Shown here piece by piece: positions 33,726 through 45,260 of a stretch of 64,000 nucleotides of DNA. The position numbers and the translations under genes are program-made. The notes under the pieces are model-generated. The model saw only the letters and a list, made by a program, of their open reading frames with translations, had not been told where the DNA came from and searched no databases. The stretch is from Nilaparvata lugens (Eukaryota > Arthropoda > Insecta > Hemiptera > Delphacidae). Numbering within the stretch: position 1 is the first letter of the stretch; each line of letters opens with the position of its first letter. The stretch lies in assembly GCF_014356525.2 (NCBI RefSeq), contig NC_052508.1, forward strand, positions 42,201,858 to 42,265,857, in the 5' to 3' direction.

Positions 33726-35205
33726 CTACTTAAATTTGTAATAAACGATTATCAAAATTACAATAAGTATGAATGTACTTAAAACAAAAATTACAATGTG
33801 GCGTGTCTTAAGGACGAAAGAATCTTCAAAATTTATAAAATCAAAATCTCTAGGTTCAATATCATCAACTTCACTAACATCTTTCAAATCGATAAGTTTA
33901 GTATGAATTTTATTTGGTACATGACTCAATTTCTGTGCATATGTGGTAACTGAAGTAAATGGTAATTTTACGTCTGTCATTTTATCATTGATATCCAGAT
34001 TGATAAGGAAAGATGAGGGAGTATTTATTATTGATATTATTGTGCCATTATTGATATTAATTCGATCAAACTTATATCCTAGAATACAATTACAATTTTC
34101 GAAATAATTCATAAATGGTCTATCATTAATTATTTCTATTCTTACACAACTATCCAAATCCTTATTATTTACTACGGACAAAATACAGTTATCATGTATA
34201 ATTTCTCCTGAAGTACAAAAAGAAATAGAAGAGAATTTTTGAAAATTGGTCAGTTTCCAAAGCTTTTTGTTTTGAGACACAGATATCGATTTTTCTTTTA
34301 ATTTCATGGTGTGAACATTTGATTCCATTTCAACAGGATAAGACAGAAGGTCATATTTCTCAAATAAATCGTTTAATTTCGGTAAATGGATAATGTAAGT
34401 TACAACAGATTTCGATAAAATACAAGTGTTATTACTAATTTCCCATAAAATACTGGAATCTCTACTAGCTAATGAATAATTCTTATAATTAATTAACCTA
34501 CGAAAATCATCAAAGCTCAAAATTGATGGATGAAGTTTCCCTTCTTTGCAATACATCAACGAGTTAACAACATCATTTATCTCATCATCCAACAATTGTA
34601 TAGTCAAAGTAATTAAGTCAACAGCTTGCATATTTTCGACAATATTGGCAGTTTCATTAGTAATATTTTCAAATGCTTTATTATTCGAATTAATATGCTC
34701 AACATCGAAATTAAATTTCTTAATTAACTTATGGTTCATTTCAAAATTATGTTCTTCATTTTTAACAAGATGTAATTCATTATTTTCTATTTTATGAATA
34801 ACTTTGTCGAGGTTTTCTTTGTTGTCAGCAGTCATAAGTCCTGTCAACCATGATATGGCGTTTCCTAATCCGTTCATTAGTCCACGTTTTACCTTTTTAT
34901 TTTTATTTTCAGAAATAATTTCTAATTTAAAATATTGGTTGAGCGAAATTTTCTTCAAGGATTCAATAATGTCAGAGGATATGTAAGCAACTTGCAGATT
35001 ATTAATATGAGTCTGTAATTTATTTCAAAGATGGTATTTTAAGGTCAGTCACGTTAGTAAAATGGATAACTTTGTATGTGTCGTTGATGAGCATAGATTG
35101 TCCTATTTTAATCGTGCTGTCTTTGTCAAGTCTGTCAGTCTGTACGTCAACGTTGCTGGGATCAGGAACAACAGAAGGATGGTCATTGCCTTCATCTGCA
35201 ACAAT
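33726..35205 (-). pseudogene. env: Errantivirus envelope glycoprotein (baculovirus F-like), broken
   Basis: Insect endogenous retroviruses carry a class I-type fusion Env related to baculovirus F. The main frame (to 33,726, open from about 35,030, no early ATG) shows a furin-type site KKVKR followed by a glycine-rich fusion-peptide-like GLMNGLGNAISWLTGL. It then has a long ectodomain with Cys pairs and a C-terminal membrane span (HIVIFVLSTFILIVILIIVYY) with a short tail. A preceding segment with VIHFTNVTDL (about 35,205-35,033) is in another frame, so the N-terminal subunit is shifted. Env normally arises from spliced RNA; a TTACAG acceptor-like site lies near 35,019. Confidence 0.85.
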
Positions 35206-35713
35206 TAGATTATCTTTTACTTTTTACGAGGCCTTTTCATTCTGTTAGGGTGGATTTTGATTGAATTTCTTTTCAATTTAAACCTATCACCTTCCTTAGT
35301 AGCTGTGCTATAGCCTACCTTGGAACATTTTTATGAAATTTCGGGTTTTTGATGAATATCCTATCTGGTATTTCAGGTGGTTCCTCTCTATTTTTGTTAC
35401 ATTTTTCTGTTCGTTTTCCTTTTTCCTCGATTATTTTCTTGTAAACGGCATCATTCAACGCTTGTATTTCTTTGAAGTAGGCTATTGATTAGCAAGTTCC
35501 TCAGTGATTACTGCGGGATTATCCTGATCTTGATTTTTTGGTAAATAATTCTGAATTCCGAAAGTTAGTTCATTTGGGATTAAGTTGAATTGATCTTCTA
35601 TCGAATTGTTATAGGTTCGCAAAGCTAATCGAAGTTTTTGTTCAACACTATATTTTGGAAATTTAATTTCGAGTCCTTGTAGAATTTCAATAATTGTGGA
35701 GTGTGTTCTTTCT
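35206..35713 (-). pseudogene. Errantivirus integrase C-terminal remnant
   Basis: On the minus strand the frame starts ALIERTHSTIIEILQGLE, the end of a retroviral integrase core. After a stop near 35,488 comes a region with RIFIKNPKFHKN, like the integrase C-terminal domain. Several stops and shifts are present. It is cut at 35,720 by the GC-rich foldback element. Confidence 0.7.
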
Positions 35714-35720
35714 ATTAGTG

Positions 35721-36006
35721 CAGGGACACACGATCCGGCGACATCGCCGTCCGGCGTTTTCGCCGGACGAAGCTTCGCCGTCCGGTTGCAAGAAGTACAC
35801 AGGAAGGCATGGGGCAGAACACACGACTCCGGCGACGCCGGCGACGGCGAAAACGCCGGCCCGGCGAGAAATTGATCCGGCGATATCGCCGGGTATTCTC
35901 TACTTCGCCGTCCGGTTTTGCCGCCGGAAAGCAGTAGCAGGGCATTGTACTATATGGAGATGAACACACGACACGGCGAAAACGCCGGACGGCGCTGTCC
36001 CCACCC
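35721..36006. mobile_element. GC-rich foldback/MITE-like element
   Basis: This is a sharply GC-rich island in AT-rich DNA. CGGCGTTTTCGCCGG and related palindromes occur three times. The ends are inverted, YRGGGACA on both sides (CAGGGACA left; TGTCCCCA right). It interrupts the integrase remnant. No target duplication is evident. Long frames across it are artefacts of GC content. Confidence 0.7.
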
Positions 36007-36556
36007 ATGCCACTTCTTTATTTATTAACATTTGTAACGTTACAAATGGGTAGGGTAGGTTCACAAGGGTAGGTTACAAGGGTAGGGTTGTAAGTAGGGA
36101 TGGGTATCGATACATCGATGTTCAGGTATAGCGATCTATCTCATATTCTAGGTACACCTGACAACAATTCTCCTTGTATTATGAAAAAGACCTAATTTTC
36201 AGCTTCAAGCATCATCACCAACTACATTGTCCTCACATTGATATTTTGCACAACAACATAAGTTCTTGAGATTATGTTCTATTAGAATTACCAGTAAGAT
36301 ACACTTCATTTCAGTATTTCCTAGTGGAGAGGCGCGCTTAAGGACACCTCAAGGATCAAAATTTCAAACACATAACTTTCGACACAATGCTCAGATTTCA
36401 TCGTACTACACTTCATCCTTCTCGGTTCGTCACGACGGTTCAAAATCATGCCTAATAAGTCAAATTCGGTCGAAAAATGGAAAATTTATTGTTGAGTGTA
36501 CGGTACTTAAGCCCATATTCCAATACACAGAAAATGACCAATTTCTATATTCAAAG
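36007..36556. other. Spacer with hAT-like terminus
   Basis: TAGGGATGGGTATCGATACA at 36,093-36,112 looks like a hAT-type transposon end. The reverse complement of most of it sits at 49,915-49,934. The rest is noncoding; the long frame at 36,266-36,784 has no family pattern. Confidence 0.4.
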
Positions 36557-36916
36557 TTTTGTCACAATCAGAAAAATATTATTGAAGTTTGCATTTGGAT
36601 TACGATTGAAGTTGTGATTTTGGAAACTTTGTCCATTACGAAATCTACTCTGAAAGGATTGTCCTCTGTTAAAATTATTTTAAGGCTGAGAGAAATTTCT
36701 CTGATTGAAATGATTTTGAGAAAAATTTCTCAGATTGAATTTGAAATTACGATTTTGAGATTGAGAAAAGTTTCTTTGATTTGAATTGTTTTGGTTTTGA
36801 AACTGATGGAAATTTTTCGGATGCGAATTTTGATTGGAATTTGACGAGTTTTGTTTCCCTTAAGATTTACTGAAAGTTTGATTCATTTGTGTTACATCAG
36901 TAGTAAATCCTAAATG

Positions 36917-37378
36917 TTACAAATAAGCACTACTCTTATTGATAATAGCCTGTCTTGCATCACTGAGGTCTTTGATTCCTAGCGTTTGTAGGTGAGCTCC
37001 TAGCTGGTGGTTGATTCCTTCAACTAAAATCATTACAATTTGTTTATCCAACTGAGATGAGATAGTTTCAAGAATTGGACCAGTTAGTCCATCGAGTTTG
37101 TGTCTTGAGATAATCACGGTTCTTTTTTGTTGCAGTCTATTTATGAATTGAATAGGGTGTTCTTTCTGGGCAAGCAGTTCCATAGTTAATTGTTCTACTG
37201 TCCTATTATCGGCAAAGTTGTTTTTCAAAACATCAATCAAATTTGAGAGGTCATCTACTGTACTGTTGAGGATTACATCTTTAGCAGGTCCATGTAATTT
37301 GTTCTTACAATAGTGAAGGAGAATCCAATGATTGTCTGCTGCTTCCGCGATACGATTATTACAATAGTCATTTTTCAA
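36917..37378 (-). pseudogene. gag: Gypsy/errantivirus gag fragment
   Basis: The frame gives 153 residues with helical Gag-like text (LHGPAKDVILNSTVDDLSNL, QFINRLQQKRTVII). Upstream it runs into the integrase zinc finger across a T-run near 37,405. Downstream (36,900-36,557) is an Asn/Gln/Phe/Arg-rich nucleocapsid-like region (NFSQNHFNQRNFSQ) with stops. The copy at 40,133-40,639 is nearly identical. Confidence 0.75.
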
Positions 37379-37439
37379 TTTTTTGACAACTTCAAGAAAG
37401 GTACAAAAAAAAAACAGATTTCACATTTATTTACAAATT

Positions 37440-37600
37440 CGGTTATGTCTTTGTGCATTGCGGGCCAATAGTAGTTTTTACGTATTTGTTTATAATTCTC
37501 GTTAATTCCTCTGTGGAAGTTTTTGTCTTCATGACATCGAGCTATTATCATTGTTTGTTCATCTACATCAGTTATGTCGGCAATTATTCTTTTGTAGATT
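37440..37600 (-). pseudogene. Integrase HHCC zinc-finger fragment
   Basis: A frame reads CHEDKNFHRGINENYKQI, KNYYWPAMHKDI and NKCEIC, the H-H-C-C domain at the start of gypsy integrases. It is cut right after the last Cys, where gag sequence begins. The same junction exists in the second copy. Confidence 0.75.
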
Positions 37601-37619
37601 CAGAATTTTATGTTGGGAA

Positions 37620-38093
37620 CTATTTTGACAATAGACTATCATTAGTCATTGAACTTAGAATTTCTGTTTTTAGAGCTTCAAACAATGGACTTTTATTTGA
37701 AAATACTATACCGTACACAGTATCAGGTTTCAAATACTCTCGTATTTCTTCTACGTTGTTTCCAATGTCATGTGCGTCTCTGTATTTGAAAATTATTCTG
37801 TTTTTATTAAAGATCTTTTTGAATTGGGGTTTTCCTTTACCTCGTGAAATAACCATTTGGTTAGCTTTAGTGTTTATGATACTATTCTCGTCCATTATAC
37901 CTATTCTATCATGTGAACTTTCTTGAGAATGTTGTGTCATTAGTGAGTCATTGTCATTATCATTATTAGTATTATTTACAAGGTTTTCGTTGCCAGTTTC
38001 CACATCATTTTCATTAATATTATCAATATTTGCATTAACTATTGAATTGTTACCTATTTGTTCATCAAGATCATTCAATACACTTTCACTCAC
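37620..38093 (-). pseudogene. Pol linker between RNase H and integrase
   Basis: The frame gives 157 residues, Asn/Asp-rich, ending ALKTEILSSMTNDSLLSK. This acidic tether commonly lies between RNase H and integrase in errantiviruses. It is repeated at 40,835-41,308. Confidence 0.6.
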
Positions 38094-38752
38094 CGAGGAG
38101 CTTCATTGTTATGGAATCTTAGCAGATCATTGATATCAATGTCATCGTACTCATCATTGTTATTGGCATTGTCGTTGGCATTGTTCGCATTATTTTCCGC
38201 GGAAAAGCCTGGGAATAATTCTGAATCGTCAAAACCTGTAAATTCATCACTACTTTCCATCATATTTACATTGAAAGGCCGTGAGAGACAATCAGCAACA
38301 CAATTTGAGCGGCCTTTTATGAATTCTACGGTGTAATCATACTCTTCCATTAACAATTTTCATCTCATTAATTTAGCATTTGGTTCTTTTAGAGAATGAA
38401 GCCATTGGAGTGGCTTTTGATCTGTTCTTAGGGTGAATTTTCTTCCATACAAATATGGCCTGAAATATTTCACTGCCCAAGTTATTGCCAACATTTCTTT
38501 TTCAATAGTAGAAAGATTTTGTTCAGCGGGATTGAGTGTTCTAGAAGTGAATGAAATTGGGAGATCTTTATTGTCAGTCATTTGACTAAGGACCACCCCA
38601 AAGCTTACATTGGATGTGTCTGTTGTCAAAATATATGGATCATTATATTCAGGTAACTGCAATATTGGTTCGTTAGTAATTGCTTCTTTCAGAAAATTGA
38701 CAGCTTCAATGAATTTAGGATCTTTTGGGTTTATAGTGGATGTTTTTCTCAA
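38090..38752 (-). pseudogene. Gypsy RNase H
   Basis: Residues LTTDTSNVSFGVVLSQ give the first catalytic Asp, and STIEKEMLAITWAVKYFR the Glu helix. DQKPLQWL follows, then DYTVEFIKGRSNCVADCLSR with the last Asp. A TGA just after NAKLMR interrupts a single frame. It lies between RT and the linker. Confidence 0.88.
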
Positions 38753-38760
38753 TGTGTTAG

Positions 38761-39399
38761 TTAAGCTATTTTAGCGAATCCTTTTATCATTTTTCTGTAG
38801 TATCCTGCCAAACCTAAAACTTGTTTTATTTGTTTAGTAGTTTGTGGAACGGGAAAATCTTTTATTGCTTTTACTTTTTCAGGATTAGGCTGAATGCCTT
38901 TTTCCGAAACTATGTGACCTAGAAATAGAAGTTCTTTCTTGAAGAATTCGGTCTTGTCCAATTGTATTTTTAGTTGATGAGTTTTCAATCGTTTGAATAC
39001 AACGTTCAGGTGTTTCATGTGCTCTTGTAAGCTATCACTAAAAATAATAATATCATCAAGATATACAAGAACATTTGGTAAATCACAAAATATCAAGTTC
39101 ATTGTCCTTTGAAATTGAGGTGGACCATTTTTCAACCCAAATGGCATTCTGAGGAACTCATAATGACCATTTTCAGTACTAAAAGCTGTTTTTGCTATTG
39201 ATTCGGGTTCCATTTCGATTTGATGGAATCCTGAAACAAGGTCAATAGCCGAAAAGTACGTTGCTCGACCGATTTTTGAGAACAAGTCTTCAATACTCGG
39301 GAGAGGAAATCTATCATCTTTAGTTTTGTTGTTCAATTTCTGATAATCTACTACAAGATGAGCTTCGCGTTTTCCTGAAGCATCAGGTTTCTTCGGCAC
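38761..39399 (-). pseudogene. pol: Gypsy reverse transcriptase
   Basis: Ty3/gypsy RT motifs are clear: RFPLPSIEDLFSKIG, FSAIDLVSGFHQIEM, FLRMPFGLKNGPPQFQR and the active site VLVYLDDIIIFS, then FLGHIVSEKGI. The frame shifts at 39,400-39,411 relative to the pre-RT segment (39,411-39,770, ending IIRPSNSPYSSP) and again before RNase H. Confidence 0.95.
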
Positions 39400-39771
39400 A
39401 ACCCATAAGTTTAGGGAGAGCTGTACGGAGAATTAGACGGTCTTATTATCTTTTGTTCGAGTAACTTGTTTATTTCATTACTAATATCCTGCCTAAATAA
39501 GATAGGATAGCGGTAGTTTTTTGAATAAACAGGTTCTTCGTCTGCAGTCACTATTTTATGCTTGAGCAAGTTAGTAGCAGTTAATATATCACCTTCGTAT
39601 TTTATTATTTCGGGATATTTCATAAGAGTACTAATAATGCATTCTTTCTCTTCTGAGTTCATATGCTCAGTTCTCAATAGAGAAGTGATTTCGTCAATGG
39701 AGAGGGGATTATCGATCATCTCACCCAAGTACAATTCACATTCTTCTACAGAAACTGTTTCGATACTCAAC

Positions 39772-41786
39772 GTTTTGTCACAATCAGAAAAATATTATTG
39801 AAGTTTGCATTTGGATTACGATTGAAGTTGTGATTTTGGAAACTTTGTCCATTACGAAATCTACTCTGAAAGGATTGTCCTCTGTTAAAATTATTTTAAG
39901 GCTGAGAGAAATTTCTCTGATTGAAATGATTTTGAGAAAAATTTCTCAGATTGAATTTGAAATTACGATTTTGAGATTGAGAAAAGTTTCTTTGATTTGA
40001 ATTGTTTTGGTTTTGAAACTGATGGAAATTTTTCGGATGCGAATTTTGATTGGAATTTGACGAGTTTTGTTTCCCTTAAGATTTACTGAAAGTTTGATTC
40101 ATTTGTGTTACATCAGTAGTAAATCCTAAATGTTACAAATAAGCACTACTCTTATTGATAATAGCCTGTCTTGCATCACTGAGGTCTTTGATTCCTAGCG
40201 TTTGTAGGTGAGCTCCTAGCTGGTGGTTGATTCCTTCAACTAAAATCATTACAATTTGTTTATCCAACTGAGATGAGATAGTTTCAAGAATTGGACCAGT
40301 TAGTCCATCGAGTTTGTGTCTTGAGATAATCACGGTTCTTTTTTGTTGCAGTCTATTTATGAATTGAATAGGGTGTTCTTTCTGGGCAAGCAGTTCCATA
40401 GTTAATTGTTCTACTGTCCTATTATCGGCAAAGTTGTTTTTCAAAACATCAATCAAATTTGAGAGGTCATCTACTGTACTGTTGAGGATTACATCTTTAG
40501 CAGGTCCATGTAATTTGTTCTTACAATAGTGAAGGAGAATCCAATGATTGTCTGCTGCTTCCGCGATACGATTATTACAATAGTCATTTTTCAATTTTTT
40601 GACAACTTCAAGAAAGGTACAAAAAAAAACAGATTTCACATTTATTTACAAATTCGGTTATGTCTTTGTGCATTGCGGGCCAATAGTAGTTTTTACGTAT
40701 TTGTTTATAATTCTCGTTAATTCCTCTGTGGAAGTTTTTGTCTTCATGACATCGAGCTATTATCATTGTTTGTTCATCTACATCAGTTATGTCGGCAATT
40801 ATTCTTTTGTAGATTCAGAATTTTATGTTGGGAACTATTTTGACAATAGACTATCATTAGTCATTGAACTTAGAATTTCTGTTTTTAGAGCTTCAAACAA
40901 TGGACTTTTATTTGAAAATACTATACCGTACACAGTATCAGGTTTCAAATACTCTCGTATTTCTTCTACGTTGTTTCCAATGTCATGTGCGTCTCTGTAT
41001 TTGAAAATTATTCTGTTTTTATTAAAGATCTTTTTGAATTGGGGTTTTCCTTTACCTCGTGAAATAACCATTTGGTTAGCTTTAGTGTTTATGATACTAT
41101 TCTCGTCCATTATACCTATTCTATCATGTGAACTTTCTTGAGAATGTTGTGTCATTAGTGAGTCATTGTCATTATCATTATTAGTATTATTTACAAGGTT
41201 TTCGTTGCCAGTTTCCACATCATTTTCATTAATATTATCAATATTTGCATTAACTATTGAATTGTTACCTATTTGTTCATCAAGATCATTCAATACACTT
41301 TCACTCACCGAGGAGCTTCATTGTTATGGAATCTTAGCAGATCATTGATATCAATGTCATCGTACTCATCATTGTTATTGGCATTGTCGTTGGCATTGTT
41401 CGCATTATTTTCCGCGGAAAAGCCTGGGAATAATTCTGAATCGTCAAAACCTGTAAATTCATCACTACTTTCCATCATATTTACATTGAAAGGCCGTGAG
41501 AGACAATCAGCAACACAATTTGAGCGGCCTTTTATGAATTCTACGGTGTAATCATACTCTTCCATTAACAATTTTCATCTCATTAATTAGCATTTGGTTC
41601 TTTTAGAGAATGAAGCCATTGGAGTGGCTTTTGATCTGTTCTTAGGGTGAATTTTCTTCCATACAAATATGGCCTGAAATATTTCACTGCCCAAGTTATT
41701 GCCAACATTTCTTTTTCAATAGTAGAAAGATTTTGTTCAGCGGGATTGAGTGTTCTAGAAGTGAATGAAATTGGGAGATCTTTATT
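39772..41786 (-). mobile_element. Second, partial gypsy unit running into the assembly gap
   Basis: It repeats 36,557-38,576 almost base for base: gag end, gag (40,633-40,133), integrase zinc finger, linker (41,308-40,835) and RNase H to 41,763. Visible differences are single-base changes in homopolymer length (for example near 37,405/40,620 and 38,372/41,587). It ends at the N run, so further units may be hidden. Confidence 0.9.
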
Positions 41787-41886
41787 NNNNNNNNNNNNNN
41801 NNNNNNNNNNNNNNNNNNNNNNNNNNNNNNNNNNNNNNNNNNNNNNNNNNNNNNNNNNNNNNNNNNNNNNNNNNNNNNNNNNNNNN
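41787..41886. other. Assembly gap (100 N)
   Basis: Exactly 100 N, the usual placeholder for a gap of unknown size. Gypsy RNase H lies on one side and viral PolB on the other, so the true link between them is unknown. Confidence 1.
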
Positions 41887-44304
41887 ACCAGTTCCTGAAT
41901 TGCTGTCCAAATTCGCGAAATCAAGTTTGGAAATTTCTTCCTCTGTGAGGAATTTGAAATTTCCAACAGGGAGGGGTCTGCTCATAGCTTCCGAGTATAA
42001 ACTGTTTGCATCGATATAAAGCAGATAATTAGACGGTTTTGAAGGATCGTATGTCTCAGGTAGATGTTTGGTATTTGCTTTGCAATAACGTTTACCGATA
42101 AATGACACCCCACCCCTCATCAGCGCCTCAAACATAAGATGCATGTCAGGATCTGTAAGTAATTGCAGTTCGACTTTAGTGTGTTTCAGCATGCAATTCC
42201 AGGTGAAGTGCGCGAGAGAAAGAAAATGGGTCACATCAAGACCGTATGAGCTAAAAAGCGTAGACCTCATGGATTCAAAAACTACCGCTAATAGCATTAC
42301 GTCCAAACATAAAAAAAATCGTGATATTCACCCAGATTTTTCAGCTTGAATGTTGAGAACACTCTTTGCGCATGCTCATATTCTTCGCGAGACAGAGGTG
42401 TATCAGTTAAGTCGTTATGAAAACATTCAATGGGAGGGAGCGATGTTTCCGCGAATTTTTCAGGACAGCTCATGTACGAGTAGGGATATACTCATTTTTT
42501 CAACAAGAGCTGTCTGTGTTTGCAAGGTGGATCATGAAACACCGAAAATAATCATTCAAACTTCTTTTCCATGTCTGTACTTTCCACCAAATTACGCACC
42601 AATACCTTCAAGGATTCAGACATAAACTTGTAGGAATCTAAAAATTTAATTTTGCCTACTGAAAGTGTCAAAAATCTCTCTGACGTATTTGCGATGCAGG
42701 AAATTTCTTTTTTACATTTACCGAGCGATTTCAGAATAAAATGTGAATCAAAACCGGAGAAATTATGAAAATAACACGAAATGTACTCCGGAGTATGAGC
42801 TGTTAAATTGCAAGAAACATGTGCTGCACATAGGTAATTACCGGTTTCATGTGCATGGTGTCGACATTTAATATCGGTTTCTGAAAACGGTTCAGCACAA
42901 AGCCCGCAGTTTACTGAATTTTGAAATTCGCGCTCTTCACTTTCGGACAAATGTTGCATCAGAATTTCACGTTTCATATCCTCATACAAAATTTCGCCAA
43001 GATCTGTAATTTCCTGAAGAAATTTCTCCATGATTTTTTCGTCTAAACTACTCGATCTATGGAGTACAGGTCCGTATGCAATTTCTCCGTTTACATCTAT
43101 AACAACGAAACAATACCCACAAGGAATATGCCGCGCCGTTTTCTTTGTGTAACTACGAGTAACTTCATCAGAATCGGAATCATCATCATCATCATCATTA
43201 ATATTCACAACGTATGTTTCTAAATCCGCGTAAATGGTGTACTTTCTCTTCAATGTCGCGCCTAGTTTCTTGAATTTAATTGTCTCTCCGCGTTTAGGAT
43301 ATGAAACGCGCTGAGATTCAAACTTGGAACAAAGTTCCATATGTTTCAACAAATTTGCTTTACCATCACAATTTTTAGTTTTGTCTGATGTGAACCGGTG
43401 GAAACAAAAATTACAAACATGTACTTGACCGTGGGATTTTGAAAGGTGGGAGAGAAGACGAGATAGCCCGTTTTTCCCGTTCGCGGTATTTACTAAACAA
43501 TAATGAGTTTTTCCTGCATCGCCTTTTAACATTAAAAGATTAATTTGGTGTTTACGAGTGCGGAAAATGCTTGTACGGTAGGGGAAAAACTTTTTGTTGT
43601 CATACGCGATGACGTGAATTGCAATGTCCGGATTGAGTATTTCAAATTTCTTAATATCGCATGTTGTCACCGGGAAATTTACACCTCGCATATTGAGTCT
43701 GTGAGCAAACTTGCTCAAATACTTTACAGTCAAGTGTGAGTCCTTTGGCTTCTGATGGAAATACGCGAGCACTGACCATAAAAAATATTTTTCGTCAGAG
43801 AGATTTTTGACATTTATAATACATTTTTTGTTTTTCAAAAACTGGGGTGTTTGAATGAAAACTGGATGTGTATATAGGATTAAATTTAATCACATTTACA
43901 TCCAGTGATTCAATTTTCTTTAGCACCCATCCGCTCCCATGTCTTACGAAATTTTCGAAAGACATGAGGATTTTTCTCACAGCCAAGAAAAAATGCTCAT
44001 TAAAATCTTCATAGTTCTCAAGCACGTTTAGCGCTATGTTGGAGTAACTATGTAGATTTATTAGAGATGAAACAGACTCATCAACCTTGTCATCCAGCAC
44101 CACTAATTTATACAATAAAACGTTTAAAACTATGTACCACTTTACATTTCCATCATACCGTGCCGCATGCTCCCTAATTATCTCGAAAACTCGAGTTTTC
44201 GACCTCTCAAGCACATTCTCAATGTCAATATCCTCGTCATCGAGGGTGATGCGATGGCGGACTGCGCTTGAATTGATGCCACGAAGTCTGCGTTCCCTCG
44301 GCAT
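41887..44304 (-). pseudogene. polB: Second, diverged viral family B DNA polymerase (partial)
   Basis: This is a paralogous protein-primed PolB, roughly half identical to the first by eye. The segments are an N-terminal piece (44,304-43,795, ATG start), the exonuclease segment (43,838-42,552) with CNFCFHRF...HMELC zinc-type motif, ADLETY, FHNFSGFDSHFI, and a third piece (42,306 downward) with an Exo III-like LDVMLLAVVFES and motif A (IDANSLYSEAM). Frame changes lie near 43,830, 42,552 and 42,310. Motifs B and C are lost in the gap. Confidence 0.92.
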
Positions 44305-44407
44305 GATGCTGAAAAAACAAAAGAATAATGATCAGGATGGCATAGGCAATAGTGTGTGTGTGTGTAAAGGAGTACAATTCACAATCAGTTGTGAATTAGC
44401 ATTCACG

Positions 44408-44620
44408 ATGTTATCACAAGGACAGATAATGTTGCATGAAAGATTGAGATTATTATCTTTTGATAAAAGATGGTTGAAATCTTCTCCGCATTTGTCTGCG
44501 GAAAACATGGCGAAAGAGGGATTTATATTCTCATCTGCACCAGACATTGTGCAATGTGTATTTTGTTCAATTTATTTGGGAAAATTGAAATATTTAATAA
44601 CTGTAACCAAATATATATAA
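44408..44620 (+). pseudogene. Truncated BIR (IAP-like) gene
   Basis: From the ATG at 44,408 the frame reads RLRLLSFDKRW, then ENMAKEGFIFSS and IVQCVFCSIYLGKL: the first half of a BIR domain up to its CxxC. The sequence then departs at about 44,586, before the zinc-binding His and final Cys, and ends at a TAA-rich patch. A 33-base string at this break recurs at 45,693. It sits head to head with the second PolB. Confidence 0.75.
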
Positions 44621-44755
44621 GTAGAGTACTATAAAGTACAATAAATTATCGCTAGAGTGTGCTTCACATAATAATAATAATAATAAGCTAGAGCAAGCTA
44701 ATCTGTTAGTAGTGATCTTGTCTTTGCTGATACAACATCAAGCTACTGTACTGAG

Positions 44756-45260
44756 ATGGATAATGTGTTTGGTGCGGGATCAGTGGAGTCTGAGTTAAAG
44801 TCTTCAGATTTGTGCGTTCAATTCATTATAGATAGACATTTTAATCAATTAAGTGAATACCATTCTGTTCCTTTAGAAAAAATGAGATATCAATATAAAT
44901 TAAGTGAACTCTTGGACATGCACCTAGATATATTGGACCAGTTAGCAGAAAAAGGATGGACAAATCTACAATATTAAACTTTTGTGTTGAGATTATGAAA
45001 AATTAGGAGTTTGGCATAGTGATAACTATAATCATATTCTTGTTTGTGATTTATATGGTACATCATATGATAAATTCTGGGGGAATGGCGATATCCCAGG
45101 CTCATGGAGATGTGTGTGTGCAATCCTTACACACTCTATCAATAGAATTAAGAAGGTTATAATAGAAAACAATGCTCATTTAACAAAAGAACAATTAAAT
45201 GAACTTATCTGGAATTTTTTACGAGATTCTTCAGATGAAACAGGCTTAGAACAAGATTGA
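44756..45260 (+). pseudogene. Unrecognised viral-region gene, two frames
   Basis: The first frame (44,756-44,977) starts MDNVFGAGSVESEL and looks helical. The second (44,991-45,260) reads LGVWHSDNYNHILVCDLYG and ends DETGLEQD. They lie in different frames and together could be one protein of about 160 residues. No family is recognised. Confidence 0.45.

Larger units (their letters stand above)
36557..39771 (-). mobile_element. Defective Ty3/gypsy element, complete tandem unit (3,215 bp)
   Basis: On the minus strand the order is pre-RT (39,770-39,411), RT, RNase H, linker, integrase zinc finger, then gag directly, then an Asn/Gln-rich gag end (36,900-36,557). Protease, most of integrase, env and LTRs are missing. 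The first 2,015 plus-strand bases of the unit are repeated at 39,772-41,786. Confidence 0.85.

Noticed and set aside
35694..36008. Arg-rich frames on both strands
   Set aside because: GC-rich foldback DNA gives long open frames by chance.
37453..37926. 157-codon plus-strand frame
   Set aside because: It is the shadow of gypsy integrase/linker coding on the minus strand and is duplicated with it.
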